Origin: Boothiomyces macroporosus
Taxonomy: Eukaryota > Chytridiomycota > Chytridiomycetes > Rhizophydiales > Terramycetaceae
Assembly: GCA_027604185.1 (NCBI GenBank)
Contig: JADGKB010000015.1
Location: forward strand, 62,001-126,000
Direction of reading: 5' to 3'
DNA length: 64,000 nt
The translations under genes and the position numbers were made by a program. Under the pieces are notes generated by a model, which was given only the letters and a program-made list of their open reading frames with translations, had not been told where the DNA came from and ran no database searches. Shown here in pieces: positions 45,169-58,400 of this stretch; position 1 is the stretch's first letter, and every line of letters starts with the position of its first letter.

Positions 45169-48100
45169 TTAACACTCTGTGAATTTATTGATCAGGTGAG
45201 GGATTAGCTTTGAAAACTTGCCGACATTCGATTCATTTACTCTATCTAAGCCGGACGTAACCCTTTGTTTGAACTGGGGAAGTGAACCAAGAGTGTCTAC
45301 ACTGCTCCACAACTCCATACGGCTAGTTTGCGTGTTCACCACGAATGGAAGATATACTGAATTATTGGGTTTCGTTAATTGAAGCAAAGTTAGTAAACCA
45401 TTACCAAAATGTAAATATTTCCGTCATTGCTGTCCCTATAAACACCCGGCTGACCTTTACTCAGTTTCCCTCCACTCATGTTTGCAAGGTTATCTGGAAT
45501 CTCCAGTAATATGTTTAAAGATACATCATTCTGGCCGCTTATACCTCCCAGAGAGCATATATCTTGTAAAATATCTGGACGAAGTTGGGTAAGGCTGAAA
45601 CTGAACTGCAACCATGAAAATGAGCATCTAATCAAGCTTGGAAGCTGGTGAATCTGCAATTTAGATATAACAACTACCTTTTCAGTTACCAATGAAAAAA
45701 ATTCATTGATAAATGGAATATTGGATTTCACCTGAATAAACCATCTTCCATGGACGTGCGCAGTATATGCAGAAACGAGTTCTTTTGTTACCTGTATTAC
45801 TATTCTTAAATTTTCAACCTCTGTGCGTTTGTTGATTACTTTTCCAGTCAGGAATTCATCAAACTTGAAATACGCTAGTACTGATTCAATATATCCTTCA
45901 ACTACGGATACCAACCTTAGAAATTGGTGCAATGGCACAAAAATCTTATCTTCGTATTTGGGTATTTTAAATTCATTGGAAATGTGGGTCATCAGGCCCT
46001 CTCGTGTAACAACAGCATTGTTTGGGTTATTTATGATTGAATCTTTGAAGAGTGGGGAATTATCCTGTAAATTACTTTTTGGTTTAATTCCAATATCCGA
46101 CAACTCTACAGTGTTGTTTTGAATTGCAAACCGAAGCCCAAACTTTAAATAATAAATATCAACGTCCCATCGATCCACTTTGACCTGTACCTTTGTACTG
46201 TAAGAAGAAGACAGTTGGGTTTTCATCTGATTCAAGTTCCATATTGGTAACATGATATTTCGTGTGTACTATATTAGCAATATCGAACCGTAATCCAATA
46301 ATAAGGATGAATCTTTTCTCTAATAAACTGGTTAATCGTTTGAATTATAGTAGAAAGATCTTCTAACTGTAGCTGATTTTCAATAGACAGTTGCCAAACC
46401 GCATCTGACCATACTAAAGCAAAGACTGCGTTTTCGTTCCCGAAATGCAATTGTAGCGTATTTTCGTCATATACGCTAATCTTTACCCCAAACTGTTCCA
46501 ATCTTTCATTACATTCGTAAACTACTATTAACAGGAATTACTAGATAGCAAGAAATCAAATAGGGAGGTTGTTTTACGCAGCTGATCTACAAAAGTACTG
46601 GAAAAAGCGTCAAAATCATCAAATGTCACCACAAGAGCACTGTCGCTAATGTTGACGGAGCAATGATTAACTGTATCGCTTTCGGTATAGGAGGAAAAGT
46701 AGTCTATTAGCTCGGGCGGTATTCTATATATCATTTTGTAGTAAATGATGGAATCTTTTAAATTTTCGATAGATAGTGGTCCACTTTCAACTTTCAAAAA
46801 TACTGGATAGTTTAGTTTCTTTGCAATGTACAAGTTACTGTTTTGTTCAAGAGCTGTAGATGGAGTATTTAAATTATAGTACAATAAAAGTGGAGGGCTA
46901 ACGGTGGAGATTTTACTCTGACCAGCAAAGGAGCTATTCATCGGCAAAACGTATTGAAAATAGAGGCCAAGTTCGGCCAATTTTTCACATACCTTTGAAA
47001 ATGCAATTTGCAACCAGCTAGTATTATGAATCGCTTGTAGATCAGCAGAAGTAACATCGAACCACTCTTCCATCTGTGGTTTGGCAGACTGCCCAGCATA
47101 AACTGAGGAAGGGGTAAGTAGATTAATTATCGAACCATCTGGGGATTTTCTGAATTAATAATAGTTACTTGTCTAAATATACAGACCAGATCCTGAACAT
47201 AGGAACACTATCTTTGATAATTTCAGAGCCATTCCAATCCGATTGCTCAGCTAGAGTAATAACAAAATAGCAATCCTTTAATTTTAAAGAGTTAATATAA
47301 ATACTCATGGATGCCTCTGGTTTTATAAGCTTGATCATTCCTACAGTAAATCAACAAATACCATTCAACCCAAGGAATTGTGTAGGATCGTTTATCAATT
47401 TAAATCCATTTAATGAAACCTTGCTTTCAATTCTTTCCAAAATGATTGCCAATTTAAGGAGATTCAAACATTCCTTGATACGCATAGGATCCTGGTTGAT
47501 CATAGATTCCAGATTAGGAATAATATTAGACATTGATCTTTTGTCTGCATCTGGATTGATGGAATCTGCGATTGAAATTGAAATGTTTCCAGTCCGGGGG
47601 TTGATTGTAAAGTCCACATGATTATCTCGATAAAATCTCACACAGAGACGGGCATATGAGCCATCTTCAGACTCAATTGTATCTTTGACGTCCAATATTT
47701 CTGATTTCCATTTTTCTAGCAAGTTATTCGCAATGTGTCCTGTAACGTTCAACAAAATTGACTCGGTATCCATGGAGCTGTTTAAATTGAGATTTGAAAT
47801 TGGGATTTCCTTTCTAGTGTTATTGGAAGAGTGATAAAGAAAGAATTGCACGTCAACTTGAGCTGACAAGTTTTCTTCCAAAGAATCCACCACTTTCAAA
47901 AGTACATAGTCTTCTTCATCGTTTGAAAGGTAATTATGCACCATAGAAGTCGGGGAAACCACCTTCAAGATATACGTCGATGGGTTTTCTCCTCCCTTTT
48001 TCCAAAATGAAAATTCCAAATCCACATCATTCTTTACTGTCAGTAGATTTTCCCATTGAGATGTAATCAACTGTAGTCCCTGAGAATGAATAATCTTGAC

Positions 48101-48959
48101 TTTTGCCTGTAGACAAAAATTATGCAGTCTATCATTTAGCTGTTTGAATTTGAAGCAATGAGATTGTGATTTCAAGTTATTTTGAGCTTCCATTCTTAAA
48201 TAATTTAACTGCGAATCTCTCAACTGCAAGTTATCTTCAGATTCAACAAAAAATTTTAAATCAACTATTTCCCACCATTCCACCTCCCCAAGAATCAATG
48301 TAAGCTTGATAGAGTATTCATGCGGAACAGTAAATTTAACACAGCCTTCCGCTACTATTAGCAATTTAAATACAGATTTCCATAGATTTCTTGTAAGCAA
48401 GAGGTAAGATCTGTTCCGACAACAGCTTCATCTGAATAATATTCTCCAAGCGGCTGATCGTTTGCATCCGGTCCACGTCAGACAGTGAATTTTCAATAAC
48501 GTACCGATTCTACATCAACTGAATATTACTTTGACAATCAGAGGCAGCTGTTGATATTTTCCTGTTGTGAGAATATCTATCGCTGAAAACAAGTCCAAGT
48601 TGATAATCCTGAATTAATGCAATGGTACTTTGCAGTTTTTAGTTGATTATGCATTAGGAACATATCGTTTGCGCACTTTTCAATGAGCTGATCCTGCATG
48701 TCCAGAAATGCGTGAACCTGCGAAAGAATCCTTGCCGGTGGGAATCGATATAGACACAGCAGTTTGATGAAGGCCTTGCGGGAAAACTTGCAGAATTCCA
48801 ACAATTTCAAAATTTTGTCTTTTGAAGACCTGCGATTAATGATTGTTACAATTCAGTCATGTTGTATAATTCTACTGTGGTATTATCAATTACTGCCTTC
48901 AGTATTTGCTTGAAGGGCACTTGGGCGATATTCACCTCTGGCAGCTGATCCAGATTCAT
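45169..48959 (-). CDS. MED14: Mediator complex subunit 14 (RGR1)
   Basis: Nine introns (48830-48849, 48609-48628, 48510-48529, 48355-48373, 47341-47361, 47150-47168, 46522-46541, 46269-46288, 45385-45404) give 1203 residues. The N-terminus carries the conserved MED14 helices: LLEFCKFSRKAFIKLLCLYR, ILSQVHAFLDMQDQLIEKCA and NLDLFSAIDILTTGKYQQLP. The rest is the large repeated-fold scaffold with few short motifs. MED14 is the backbone linking Mediator head, middle and tail. The last intron has GT-TG ends (20 nt); without it the protein stops after ILVMVY and loses about 73 residues. The start codon lies 17 bp from the divergent DCP1 start. Confidence 0.85.
45385..45404 (-). other. GT-TG intron near the 3' end of MED14
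   Basis: On the gene strand the 20 nt are GTAATGGTTTACTAACTTTG, with ACTAAC placed as the branch site. Removal joins IYIL to LQLTKPNNSVYLP and extends the frame by 73 residues to a stop beside the next gene. No AG acceptor gives an open continuation. Conservation of the extension could not be judged by eye. Confidence 0.6.
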
Positions 48960-48976
48960 TCTCCTTTTTTCTCCAA

Positions 48977-49624
48977 ATGGATTTGCAGCAAGCAAAAAAT
49001 GTAATCAACCTCAACGTCCTCAAACGATACGACAGCTCGATAATCCATATCATAGAAACCTCAAGCCACGTTGTGTTGTACGATTTCGATACTCATTCAT
49101 CTCAATGGAAGAAAAGGGGAATAGAAGGAACGTTGTTTTTATACGAACGAGGCCAAGAGCCACGATTTGGGTTTTACATATTGAATAGGTCAATTTCGCT
49201 AACGCAAGAGTTGGATTAGAGAATCTACAGGTTGATGTTACCTCAGATTTACAGCTACAGCAGGTTGACGATTACTTGATGTATAAAAACGAAACAGTTC
49301 ACGGAATTTGGATCTTTGGTGAGGAAGATCGTAATAGATTGTTCTACTTATTGGAGGAGTATTTCCATGTTAATTTAGATGCGTAAGGAAATCAGTTCCA
49401 GCAGTGGTAAAGATTAGCTTATTCAGACGCCTTCCTTAAAGACCGTATCGCTGGAAGAAATTTGGACCGCATTGGAAACTATGGCTCCGCACAATACCAA
49501 ATATCTTACTGAAACAGAATTCCTTGCGAGATTCCAAATATTGGTTCAGGTAATCGCGAATTTATTATAGAGCCCCTTCTTTGCACGAGCAATGTATTTA
49601 GGATATCTTTCTACGCGGAAATAA
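48977..49624 (+). CDS. DCP1: mRNA-decapping enzyme subunit Dcp1
   Basis: About 188 residues. The EVH1-type domain is clear: LNVLKRYDSSIIHIIETSSH, VVLYDFDTHSSQWKKRGIEG, TLFLYERGQEPRFGFYILNR, then YLMYKNETVHGIWIFGEEDR. The C-terminal segment (LTETEFLARFQILVQSPFFA) fits the Dcp1 trimerisation helix. Dcp1 activates Dcp2 in 5' decapping. Introns are 49189-49208, 49383-49401, 49406-49426 and 49550-49570. The second and third bracket a 4-nt exon, and the third must start one base before GT (GGTAAA) to keep frame, so this part is uncertain. The stop lies 4 bp from the next gene. Confidence 0.85.
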
Positions 49625-49628
49625 TAAA

Positions 49629-50775
49629 CTAGTACGCTTCCAAGTTGCATTGGGTATGGGAATGTTTGAATCTTGCAAATATTTGTTTTGAGATAGTCAA
49701 GTACTTTTCATTCGCTAGGTTGAATTTGGATTCTTTCGCTTGTTCCCTTAGATTCTCGAACTGGGTTTGAAAATCCTCCAATGTTTCTTTGGTAATTTGG
49801 AGCTCTTTTTCCTTTGCCTTTTCAAATTCTAATTTCATGGCAGCCAATGTCTCTTCGACACTCATTTGTTTCGAATTGAGTTCATCAAATGAATGGTGCA
49901 GATTGATGGTCGACTCCTTTGTCAAGAGTAGTGAATGGTTTAATTGCGCAATTTTAAGAGAAGTTTCTGTTTCTTCAGCACTAGCATGTGGTTTTTTCTT
50001 TTTTGGAGACGTTTGGCTAACAGGTTTAGAGAGTAACCTTTCAGACAAGACTTGAAATTGATGTTCTTTGTTGTCCAAAGATTTTTGCAAGCTGTCAAGT
50101 AGCTCTATGCTTGCCATTGGATCATTGAAATTATTAATCTTCCATTAGCCCTTATATTACTTCCAAGTCGATTCCCGCCTTTTTCGCAAGAATAAGAGCT
50201 TTTTCAACATACATACGGTATTTTATAAGCATACTTTCTGTGCTCAAGATTCTTTTCTTCATCTGCTTGATATTGCCATCAATGATCTTGATTTTAGTTT
50301 GATGGTCGTTCGAACACTCTTTCAATTTTTTCATGTGGGCTGTCAAAAGAGGTTAAAGAAAAACTACCTCATCTACTTTATGGATTTTTGCAATGGCATT
50401 CGCCAGATTCGTTCTTCCTGCGCTCAATATTCTTTCCAAGGCTTCATCATATCTCTTTTTCATTTGTTCTGCTTGCTTTTCGAGATGTGTTGTGAAAGAG
50501 GTGATCAACAATTGGACATCTTTCCCCATTGCCGCTGCAATATCTTCTCTAGCTTGATCTACTTCCTAAAATTAACCAATCAATACTAATATCAACAGAC
50601 TGAATAGATAATCTAATTCTTTGACAGCAGGGATTGACTCTTCTTCAGTCTGCATGGATCTAGTGGCTCTAAAAAGTTGAGTGTAAGATGGTTGACTGAT
50701 TTTCTGCTCATTTAATAATTGCACTTCCTTCTTCAACTGATGTTCGTACGAATAGTTTGTTTGGTTTGGTATCAT
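49629..50775 (-). CDS. Coiled-coil protein of unknown function
   Basis: Joining exons across 50566-50586, 50344-50367 and 50139-50160 gives 359 residues, mostly alpha-helical coiled coil (KQAEQMKKRYDEALERILSA, KEKELQITKETLEDFQTQFE). I do not recognise the family. A KPVSQTSPKKKKPHASAEE linker separates two coil blocks. Many axonemal and basal-body proteins look like this, and the neighbouring flagellar genes make such a role possible but unproven. The second junction has no usable AG; removing 24 nt with GT-TG ends keeps the frame. I start at MIPNQTNYS because the longer frame begins with GTG. It is divergent from the next gene, with 69 bp between starts. Confidence 0.55.
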
Positions 50776-50844
50776 TTGATTTTTTGAAAGTTGTATTGTT
50801 TTTGACACACGTCATTGTGCAAGCAACTTTTCAAAAGATATTCA

Positions 50845-52421
50845 ATGAACACGATAAGTAAAAACACCACTCTCGTGAATCTATTCCAAAAAGAAGTCAA
50901 GCTAGATAAGACTACTGAGGAGAAGGCTCATATTCGGAACAAAGATACGGAAAAGGATATTGACCAACGAAATAATTCCGAAATTTCATTATATAATGAT
51001 AGCAATTCATTAGAATATGATAATACACGAATGAATACCATCGATACCAAAGCACAAGGAGTTGGAGAAAAGAAGAAGCGGATTACCATTGTAACACCAC
51101 AAAACAGTACTAATAATAAAGATAAAGGAAGCGCGGCTACATTGAAATGTAGAATATTTTCTGCCTTTCAGCGAATTCCCAATCCGGCGCTATTTAAAGT
51201 CAACAGCTATTACAACAATGACATTTGCACATTGGAATCAAAAAAACCCAAAATTAAAGCTCGAAAAGATACGAATCTGGAATCAAATCAAAATAAGATT
51301 GCTTTTATAGATGTTGGAAATACCTTTGGATTGAATAAGTTGTCTGTAACTAAAACTACTAAGCACACTCCCAAAGCAATCCATCCAAACAAGTCTTATG
51401 GAAAGAAAAGAAGAGGTGGAACTGTTGGCCAAATTCTCAATTCCAGCAATGCTTTGGCAGAAAAGTATCAAGTGGTAAAATCGCTCTACGGAATTTACAA
51501 TACCGCAGTGCCAGTAAACAGCTTCAATGTAAGTTTGATTTGACATTAGAATTCAGACACAGAAATATCTCTACTTATCGACGTACCTTAATACTAATTT
51601 AGAATTCCAAAAGTTGCCATAGTTCCAAAAAGAATCTGCTACCCGAAGTGACTGATGTTGGAGATTCAAAAGAGCAGAACATACTCCATCTGCAGACACT
51701 GGATTTAAACTTACCACCTGAAAACTGTCCAAAGAAAATCGTAAACAGCGTGAACTTGCTTTTACACAAAACGAATACAAAATCCTCGCTCTCCCTCAAA
51801 GAAGCAAAAAGACCGGATACCACTCACTCAATAACCTTACAGTTACAACTTCCATATGACAATTCATGTAAAAAACTGAAACTTCCTGCAATGAAAGAGC
51901 CATTAGTGAAGAGCAAGACTATGCCAAATTTGGATTCTACAAATTCTAAAGCTACAATGGCGGAAATATTATCAACTATACTGCCACCAACCTTGGAAAG
52001 GGCCGATAGAATTAGGAAGAATATTCAAAAGAAAAAGCAGGCAGAAGGCACTAAACAAACTCACGCCTTCTTAATCGCAGAAAGTGCAATTGCCAACAAA
52101 AAGTTTGAAAATATTCAAACAATCCAATTGGATTTAATCAATCCTGAAAAACCGGGAAAGTCAGAATTCAAAGCCGTTGAATCTGTAAAGACAAAATCAG
52201 ATCCCGTCAGTAAACTCCCTCCACTAAAGTCAAACCACGAGCTCGTACCTCAAAAGACATTAAATTTGATCAGACCCTCCACGAAAGGCGGAAACAACAC
52301 TAGCCCCTTGCCAAGAAAACAAAATGGGAAAAAGCAGGGTATTATAAACTCTATATTTTGGGAAACCGAGTATGAAGATCTAAATGGTGAATTTATAGAT
52401 ATTGGTCCGTGGAATAAATAA
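50845..52421 (+). CDS. Low-complexity basic protein of unknown function
   Basis: Introns 51529-51549 and 51583-51602 give 511 residues; the exon between them is only 33 nt. The protein is Lys/Asn/Ser/Thr-rich and probably disordered, with short basic patches (GKKRRGGTVGQILNSSNALA, KNIQKKKQAEGTK) and repeated DLNLPP-like and LQLPYD motifs. I recognise no domain. It could be nuclear or cytoskeletal. A start at the upstream TTG is rejected in favour of the ATG at 50845. Its stop codon is separated by a single base from the stop of the dynein heavy chain on the other strand. Confidence 0.55.
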
Positions 52422-52422
52422 C

Positions 52423-55400
52423 CTACTCATTCAGTTGGCACTATAATTAAAATACTACTTACCAATAAAGCAACACCTTTAGCAATCCAATAATCCGAAT
52501 GTTTATCTGATGGAATATACAGCGTAACCACAAAATTAGTTGACTGCCCAGTGGTGGAGAGAGTTCCAGCCCTGGCAGAAGTTTTATATAACGGACAAGC
52601 ATACAGCTTGTCTCTATTAGAAGGCACTTGAGTAGGAATAAATCGAATTAAAGGCATTGGCTAAATTAGTGAGCGCATACCGAATACATTTCCATTGGGA
52701 AGGAGTCCTGGACGAGCTGCTTTTCCCGATCCCATCTGGCGCCTTCCAAGTATAAACCGCTCATTAAAGCACCTTCTTCATTTTCGACACTCACAGAAAC
52801 TTCTGGGTCACCTTCATCATAGGTTTTTACTTCATAATTAAATTGTAAAGAATCAATCGGGATGTTGAACTTTCGAGCATGGTTTTGCAAAACTCCAGTG
52901 AGGAAGCCTAAAAATTAATCAGGTAACAACCTTGGGGGAAGAAGAAACCTGGGAGCCAGAATGACTTTGGCTGTCCCAATTCTGCCCAATTTTTAACCAT
53001 CTGCATTCTCTTGTGGAAATCTTTCACCCACGATCCTAATCCTTTCAATGAAGGATATGCACTATTGGCCCATTTTTGGGGAACCTATAATTAAAGCTGA
53101 TTACTTCATTTATGAGCAAGCTTTTATACACAAGTTCCAGTTCCGCACTCATCACGATTAATCCCTTGACCGCTTTTGCAAGACTTTCCAGTGATGATTT
53201 AACTATACTATTCAACTTATTGAATCTGACAATTTCTTGCAATAAAACGGTGCTTAAAGAATTGAGCATCCTTCCAGATTCATCCCTTCGGAACAAAATT
53301 TGAAGCGTAGTATTTAAGTTGTCTGAATATGGGTCTATATGTAAAGTCGCTGGCCAATCTGCAAGAATGGAGCCGACAAGTTCCAACACTGTCTCTTCAC
53401 TTGATTTTCCAGTTGCACCAGTCGACATGCGAGGTTGCACATCAAGGACTGTTCGAATTAATCTCCTGGTTTCTTGCAGTTGGTAACTAATATTGGCGTT
53501 TTCGTGCATTCCAAATACAGATGGCTCCTCTGTAAATGGTAGTCCATCGATATAGGTTTTAAAACTAGCCATATCACCATCAGGAGGTGCATAGTATATT
53601 CCTGATGGAGAGAATTGGTAATTGTCGTCCAAAATGGAAGGAGTATAAAACCTGGCTAAAATCGATTTCAATGCTCTTCGATCCCAGTCATCAGTCACTC
53701 TTCCGCCAAAAGTAATTTCTCCTGTTAGATAGGTTAGAGCTTCCCACGGTATAGATTTATATTCTTGAAGCATATTTCTCAAGATGATACATGATACTTC
53801 CAAGTCTGAATTACTCCAGTCATAAAGAATATTCCATCCAAGAGGACCAAACTTTTTCCTTTCGTGAATTATCGCATTGAAGAAGCACACACCAAATAGC
53901 AGTTTCTTGAATTTCACACCTTGTGGAGGGTGATCGTCAAACAAGTCTTTTGGAATATCGGCAAAACTTCTCGCAAGATTTGCTCTTAGACCTTTAGGAG
54001 GCTCGTTTGTGACTTTGACACTTTCCTGTAACACCGAAACAGGGAATACTTTTGAAGGCATTGAAGACAAAAATAGTCGGAATTTTGGATTGATTTCCAT
54101 TTCTCCTTGGCTGAATTCTTTCACTAGCGTCTCAAGTCGATTCATCCAGGAAGCAGCTAGATGGCAATTTTGTAAGAAAACCCAATCTCCTGAAATAGTT
54201 GCTTTTCTAACAAGCTCTTCTGCAATCGGCCCTTGACCTTGACCTAAAGATATCATCTGAAGTTTATCCTGCATATTCATTTTTGGCGAGCCTGCGAATT
54301 TCATTAGCTGAGTGACAGGATCTGATCCTGTAGATAAGATGAAAATGAGCGGTGTTGCAGGGTTTGTATCTTTATACGCCTTTGAAAGATCTAGTGGCGG
54401 AATATCGATATATTCTGGACCAAGGTTTCTTTTCACAAATTCTATTGCACTTGGAACGACCTTTTCCTCTCTTAGAACTTTGACCAACAATAATTTGTGG
54501 ACATCAGTAAGTTGAGCGGTAGTATCTCCAGGAACTGGCACCAAATTAGGCTGGTCAGATTCCACCAGAGTTTCCCAGTCTGTTGGATACATATTGACAT
54601 GATCAATGGTATAGGCAAACTGAGGTATTGTGTAAGCCAAATCACACAAGTTTTGCCACATATAAGGAGATAGCCATCTAGTTGGAGGTTTTGGTGGTAG
54701 ATTATTTCGCAATACACCACTTCCACGGAGAAAGAAGTTCCATTCATTTGGATCAATCAAATTCTTTTCCCGCATGGTTTCAATACATATCATAAACGCA
54801 AATATTAGTTTATGGGCTTCAAACAGACCTCTAGAGACATTGGTGAATGTATCAAACGTAATGTTCTTGCATAATGTTCGAATTCTAATTGGGAGGACAT
54901 CCGAAGGCTCAGATTCTTTGATTGTATTCACGAACAAGTTTTTGAAATATTTCAAGGAAAAGTGATACATTGGGTCCATTTCCGCCAAATCGGCCATTAC
55001 AAAGTACAATACTGATCCTCTAATTGCTACTGGTCTATACCTTTCCCTGGCAGTATTAATATTGACTTCGGTCTCTTGGGCTTCCGCCAGACGTGCGTTA
55101 ATAGTTGAAGAAGTGACTTTGGATTGATTTAAAATAGTAATCAACTCTTCGTCGTCCAGTATGTTTCCTTGAGAATTAAACAATAACTTGAGAATTTTTT
55201 CTTCGATATCCTTCAGCTGCTTTTTGTCTGACGCAATATTAACTATAAGGGAGTTACGTTGTTCTTCTAATTCTGGCCTCTCTAGCTTTACTACATCTGC
55301 TAGAAGCTGACCTTCTAGACCCGCCTTGGTTACAGTGAAATTGATAATGGTAACTTTGATACAAACTTCTGGAAGGTAGTGCGGATTTTGAAGTTTTGTT

Positions 55401-58400
55401 GTAATATAGAGCTTGAAGTTTCTGTCGTATTCTACCAAAGAGTCACCCAATTTCATTAGTACACGACCACCCTGGCGGACTGTTTGTTTCAGTAAAAGAG
55501 GCTCTAATGCAGGGTCTAATTGTTCTCCTACATCTTCAATTAATACTGGCTGTCCAGTTCGAACTGCATTTTCCAATGACCGCAAGAATTTAGGCTCAGA
55601 AAGCTTAATTACCTTAAGCTCAGCACCTTCCATATTCCTGATCCATCTGTTTGCTTGTCCTTGTGGATCAATCATTAATGGCCATCTTCTTCCTTTAGTT
55701 ACCAATAGTCCGTTTTCGATTGAAAGAGAGTCCGAAGGAAGCCCTTGAATGTTCCAATCTCTGACAACTGCAGGATCGGATAGTGTATCGACCAAATTAA
55801 AGTTTTGAGAAACAGGGATATCCATTTCAGTACAGGTTTTTATCCAAGTTTGAACCAATTCTTCTCTGAAAACAGAAGTAAATGCTCCATAATATGCAAC
55901 TGCTGCTGCACTCAAGAAAATATTTCCAACGAGAGAGTCTATTTGTACATTCAACTTTTCAACAGACTCCGTCCATCTAACTTGTTCGTCTGCTAAAGCG
56001 GTTGTCAATTTATTCGCCCTTGCCAATCTTTTTGTTGTTTCTTCCATTTTTTCAAGTAGCTGCTTTTTGCTTAACACTGAATTTTCATATGTCGCCTTTA
56101 GTTTTTCCAATTGGTTTTCTACTTCTTGAAGAGCAGCTGCTTTTTCAGCTAGTTTTGCTCTAGTTGTTTCCAGGGACTGTTGTGCTTCTTCCAGACGCTT
56201 TCTTTTTGGCGCAACTTCCTTGAACACTCTGGAGTAAAGCTCCATTGCAATGACCCACATGCACATACTTTTACATGCCCTAGACACACGCTCTACTGCT
56301 TCGGGGTTAAATGCAGGCATCTCTATATATTTACGTAGTTTCTTAGTAATAGCTTCAGGAATACTATCCTTATCATATTCTTGCATCTTTTTCATTAACT
56401 GTGGGTCTCCAAGCAGTTTTTTAGAGTTTTCCCAATCTGGCTTGCTCTTGAAAAGGATACAAATTGCTTCCATTACCATCAGAACAGCGTCTGGAGGTTT
56501 TGAGAACACCTTTAGTTCAGCAATATCCTTCTTTTCAAGAGCATCTAGCGCCTTGAATGCAGACTCCAATGCAGGAATGGCAGCGTCTAGATCTCTTTGT
56601 GCATCGTTTGCAATGGCTTCGGTTTGAGATGCAGCCTCACGCACTATCGCTTCTTCTTCGGAAACTATTTTTCGCACACCATCTGCGGTTTCTTGATCTT
56701 TAGCTATTTTAATCATTAGTTCTTCAGTATCGGCAGCTTTAACCTTCAGTTCTGGACCCAATACGTTCAATTCAATCTGCATGTTTGCAACCAGCTCATT
56801 GGTTTCGGCAAGTTTGTTCAAACCGTTTCGCAGCCTGTCTCTAGCTGTTCCCAATTCTTTCCGTTGCTCGGACAGCATTTTTACATAAATGTTGATTAGT
56901 TCCAAATATGAGGTTGGTGTAGTATAATATCTCCGTCGAAGTTCACTCCAGAACTTTTTGGCGAGCTCGCCTACTGACGAATGAATTTCAACACACATTG
57001 CAGCAATCTTTTCTTTCATCTGGTCAGAGCCCAAATCCACAAACTCCAAAAATCTAGTGGAAACAGACAACAGGGCTTCCTTTGGCCATTCATCAAACCA
57101 ATCGATAGTACAGCAATTCACAAGAGATGGAAACATTCTACACCTATTCCTGAAAGTGTCCCCAACCGGACTTGTGCCAAGTACGATATGCAGATTGTCC
57201 CTCACTCTGTTAATGAAAAACTGATAAACACTATCTCTATCCTCGCCCAAGCCCTTTTCCCTTGCAATAGGCCGTAATTCACCAAGTATCTTTTCCCTTT
57301 CTTCAAACTCTATCAAATTTGGCACTTCCCCAGAGTTCAAAATATTATTCACGTCCTCCAAGAACGTTTCTGACTTTATCTGGGTGTCAGAGAGCAAAAA
57401 CACTGTATTTTTCCCTTCTACACCTGCTAGACGGTATAGCTTTTTCAAGTCTTCATGCCATTCTTCATCTCCATAAGTTCTAGTCAATTCAATTTGAATA
57501 CATTGATAATCAGAAATATGACAAGCCAATCGGGTTAGAGATTGTTTTCCTGTTCCCCCAACTCCGACGAGTAAGGCATTTCCTCTTGGCTGCCTAATAA
57601 TGCGAGAGATTCTAGTAATATGCTGTTTAGCATCCATGAAGAATATCAATCGAAGTTCCTTGTTCATTGTCACATTATATTCTTCCAAATACTCTTCCAG
57701 CAAATTTGTCATCAATTTCATATCTGATATTTCCAAATATATGCGATCTTCAGCTGGAACACCTCTCTTTGTAAAATCACAGAACATGATTGGATTAGTT
57801 GAAAAGCTTTCTTTAGGTAAACTAGCACCAAAGTTTTTATCAGAAAGCTCTGATAGCAGCTGATTAAAGTATCTTCTATCATTATCGTCTATCAAACGGT
57901 CATGGAATACTCTTGAGGATTCGTGACAGAACAATCGCGCCAAATCCATTCTTGTACTAATGGTTTGTGGCCGCACTTGTAAAATCCCTTGAACGACTTT
58001 TGACAGATCTCTAAGGTTGAAAGTGTAATGCGACTTTGCTGGTGTCGGCAGTAATTCAGTGAGCATACGGTGATAAATTTCAATGGAAGAGTTTACAATT
58101 GCATCGCATGAAGACTTTACTTCTGCAGAGAATGGCTTAAGGAACCCTTCGACTATACATTTGAAAATTTTTGCTAAAGACAGTTCACTTGGAGATGGAA
58201 TACTGAGCATATTGAAATGCCGTAAAAACCTTGGGGTAATTTGATTTCTACCACCTCCAGGTGGCGCGCATGCTGCAATAAGTTCTACATCTTGAATAAC
58301 TTTCCAGAATAGTTTTTCTCTATCATAGAACCCAGAATAGTCAACATATTGTCGAAGCAGCTCAATTGAAGCTTGGGAGCCATAAGTGTCTAGTTTGGGC

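Noticed and set aside
102..52000. Pseudogenes or reassigned stop codons: many conserved genes seem broken by TAA/TAG and frameshifts
   Set aside because: Each break coincides with a 19-24 nt AT-rich segment starting GT (mostly GTA) whose removal restores both frame and conserved motifs. Neither decay nor an altered genetic code explains that.
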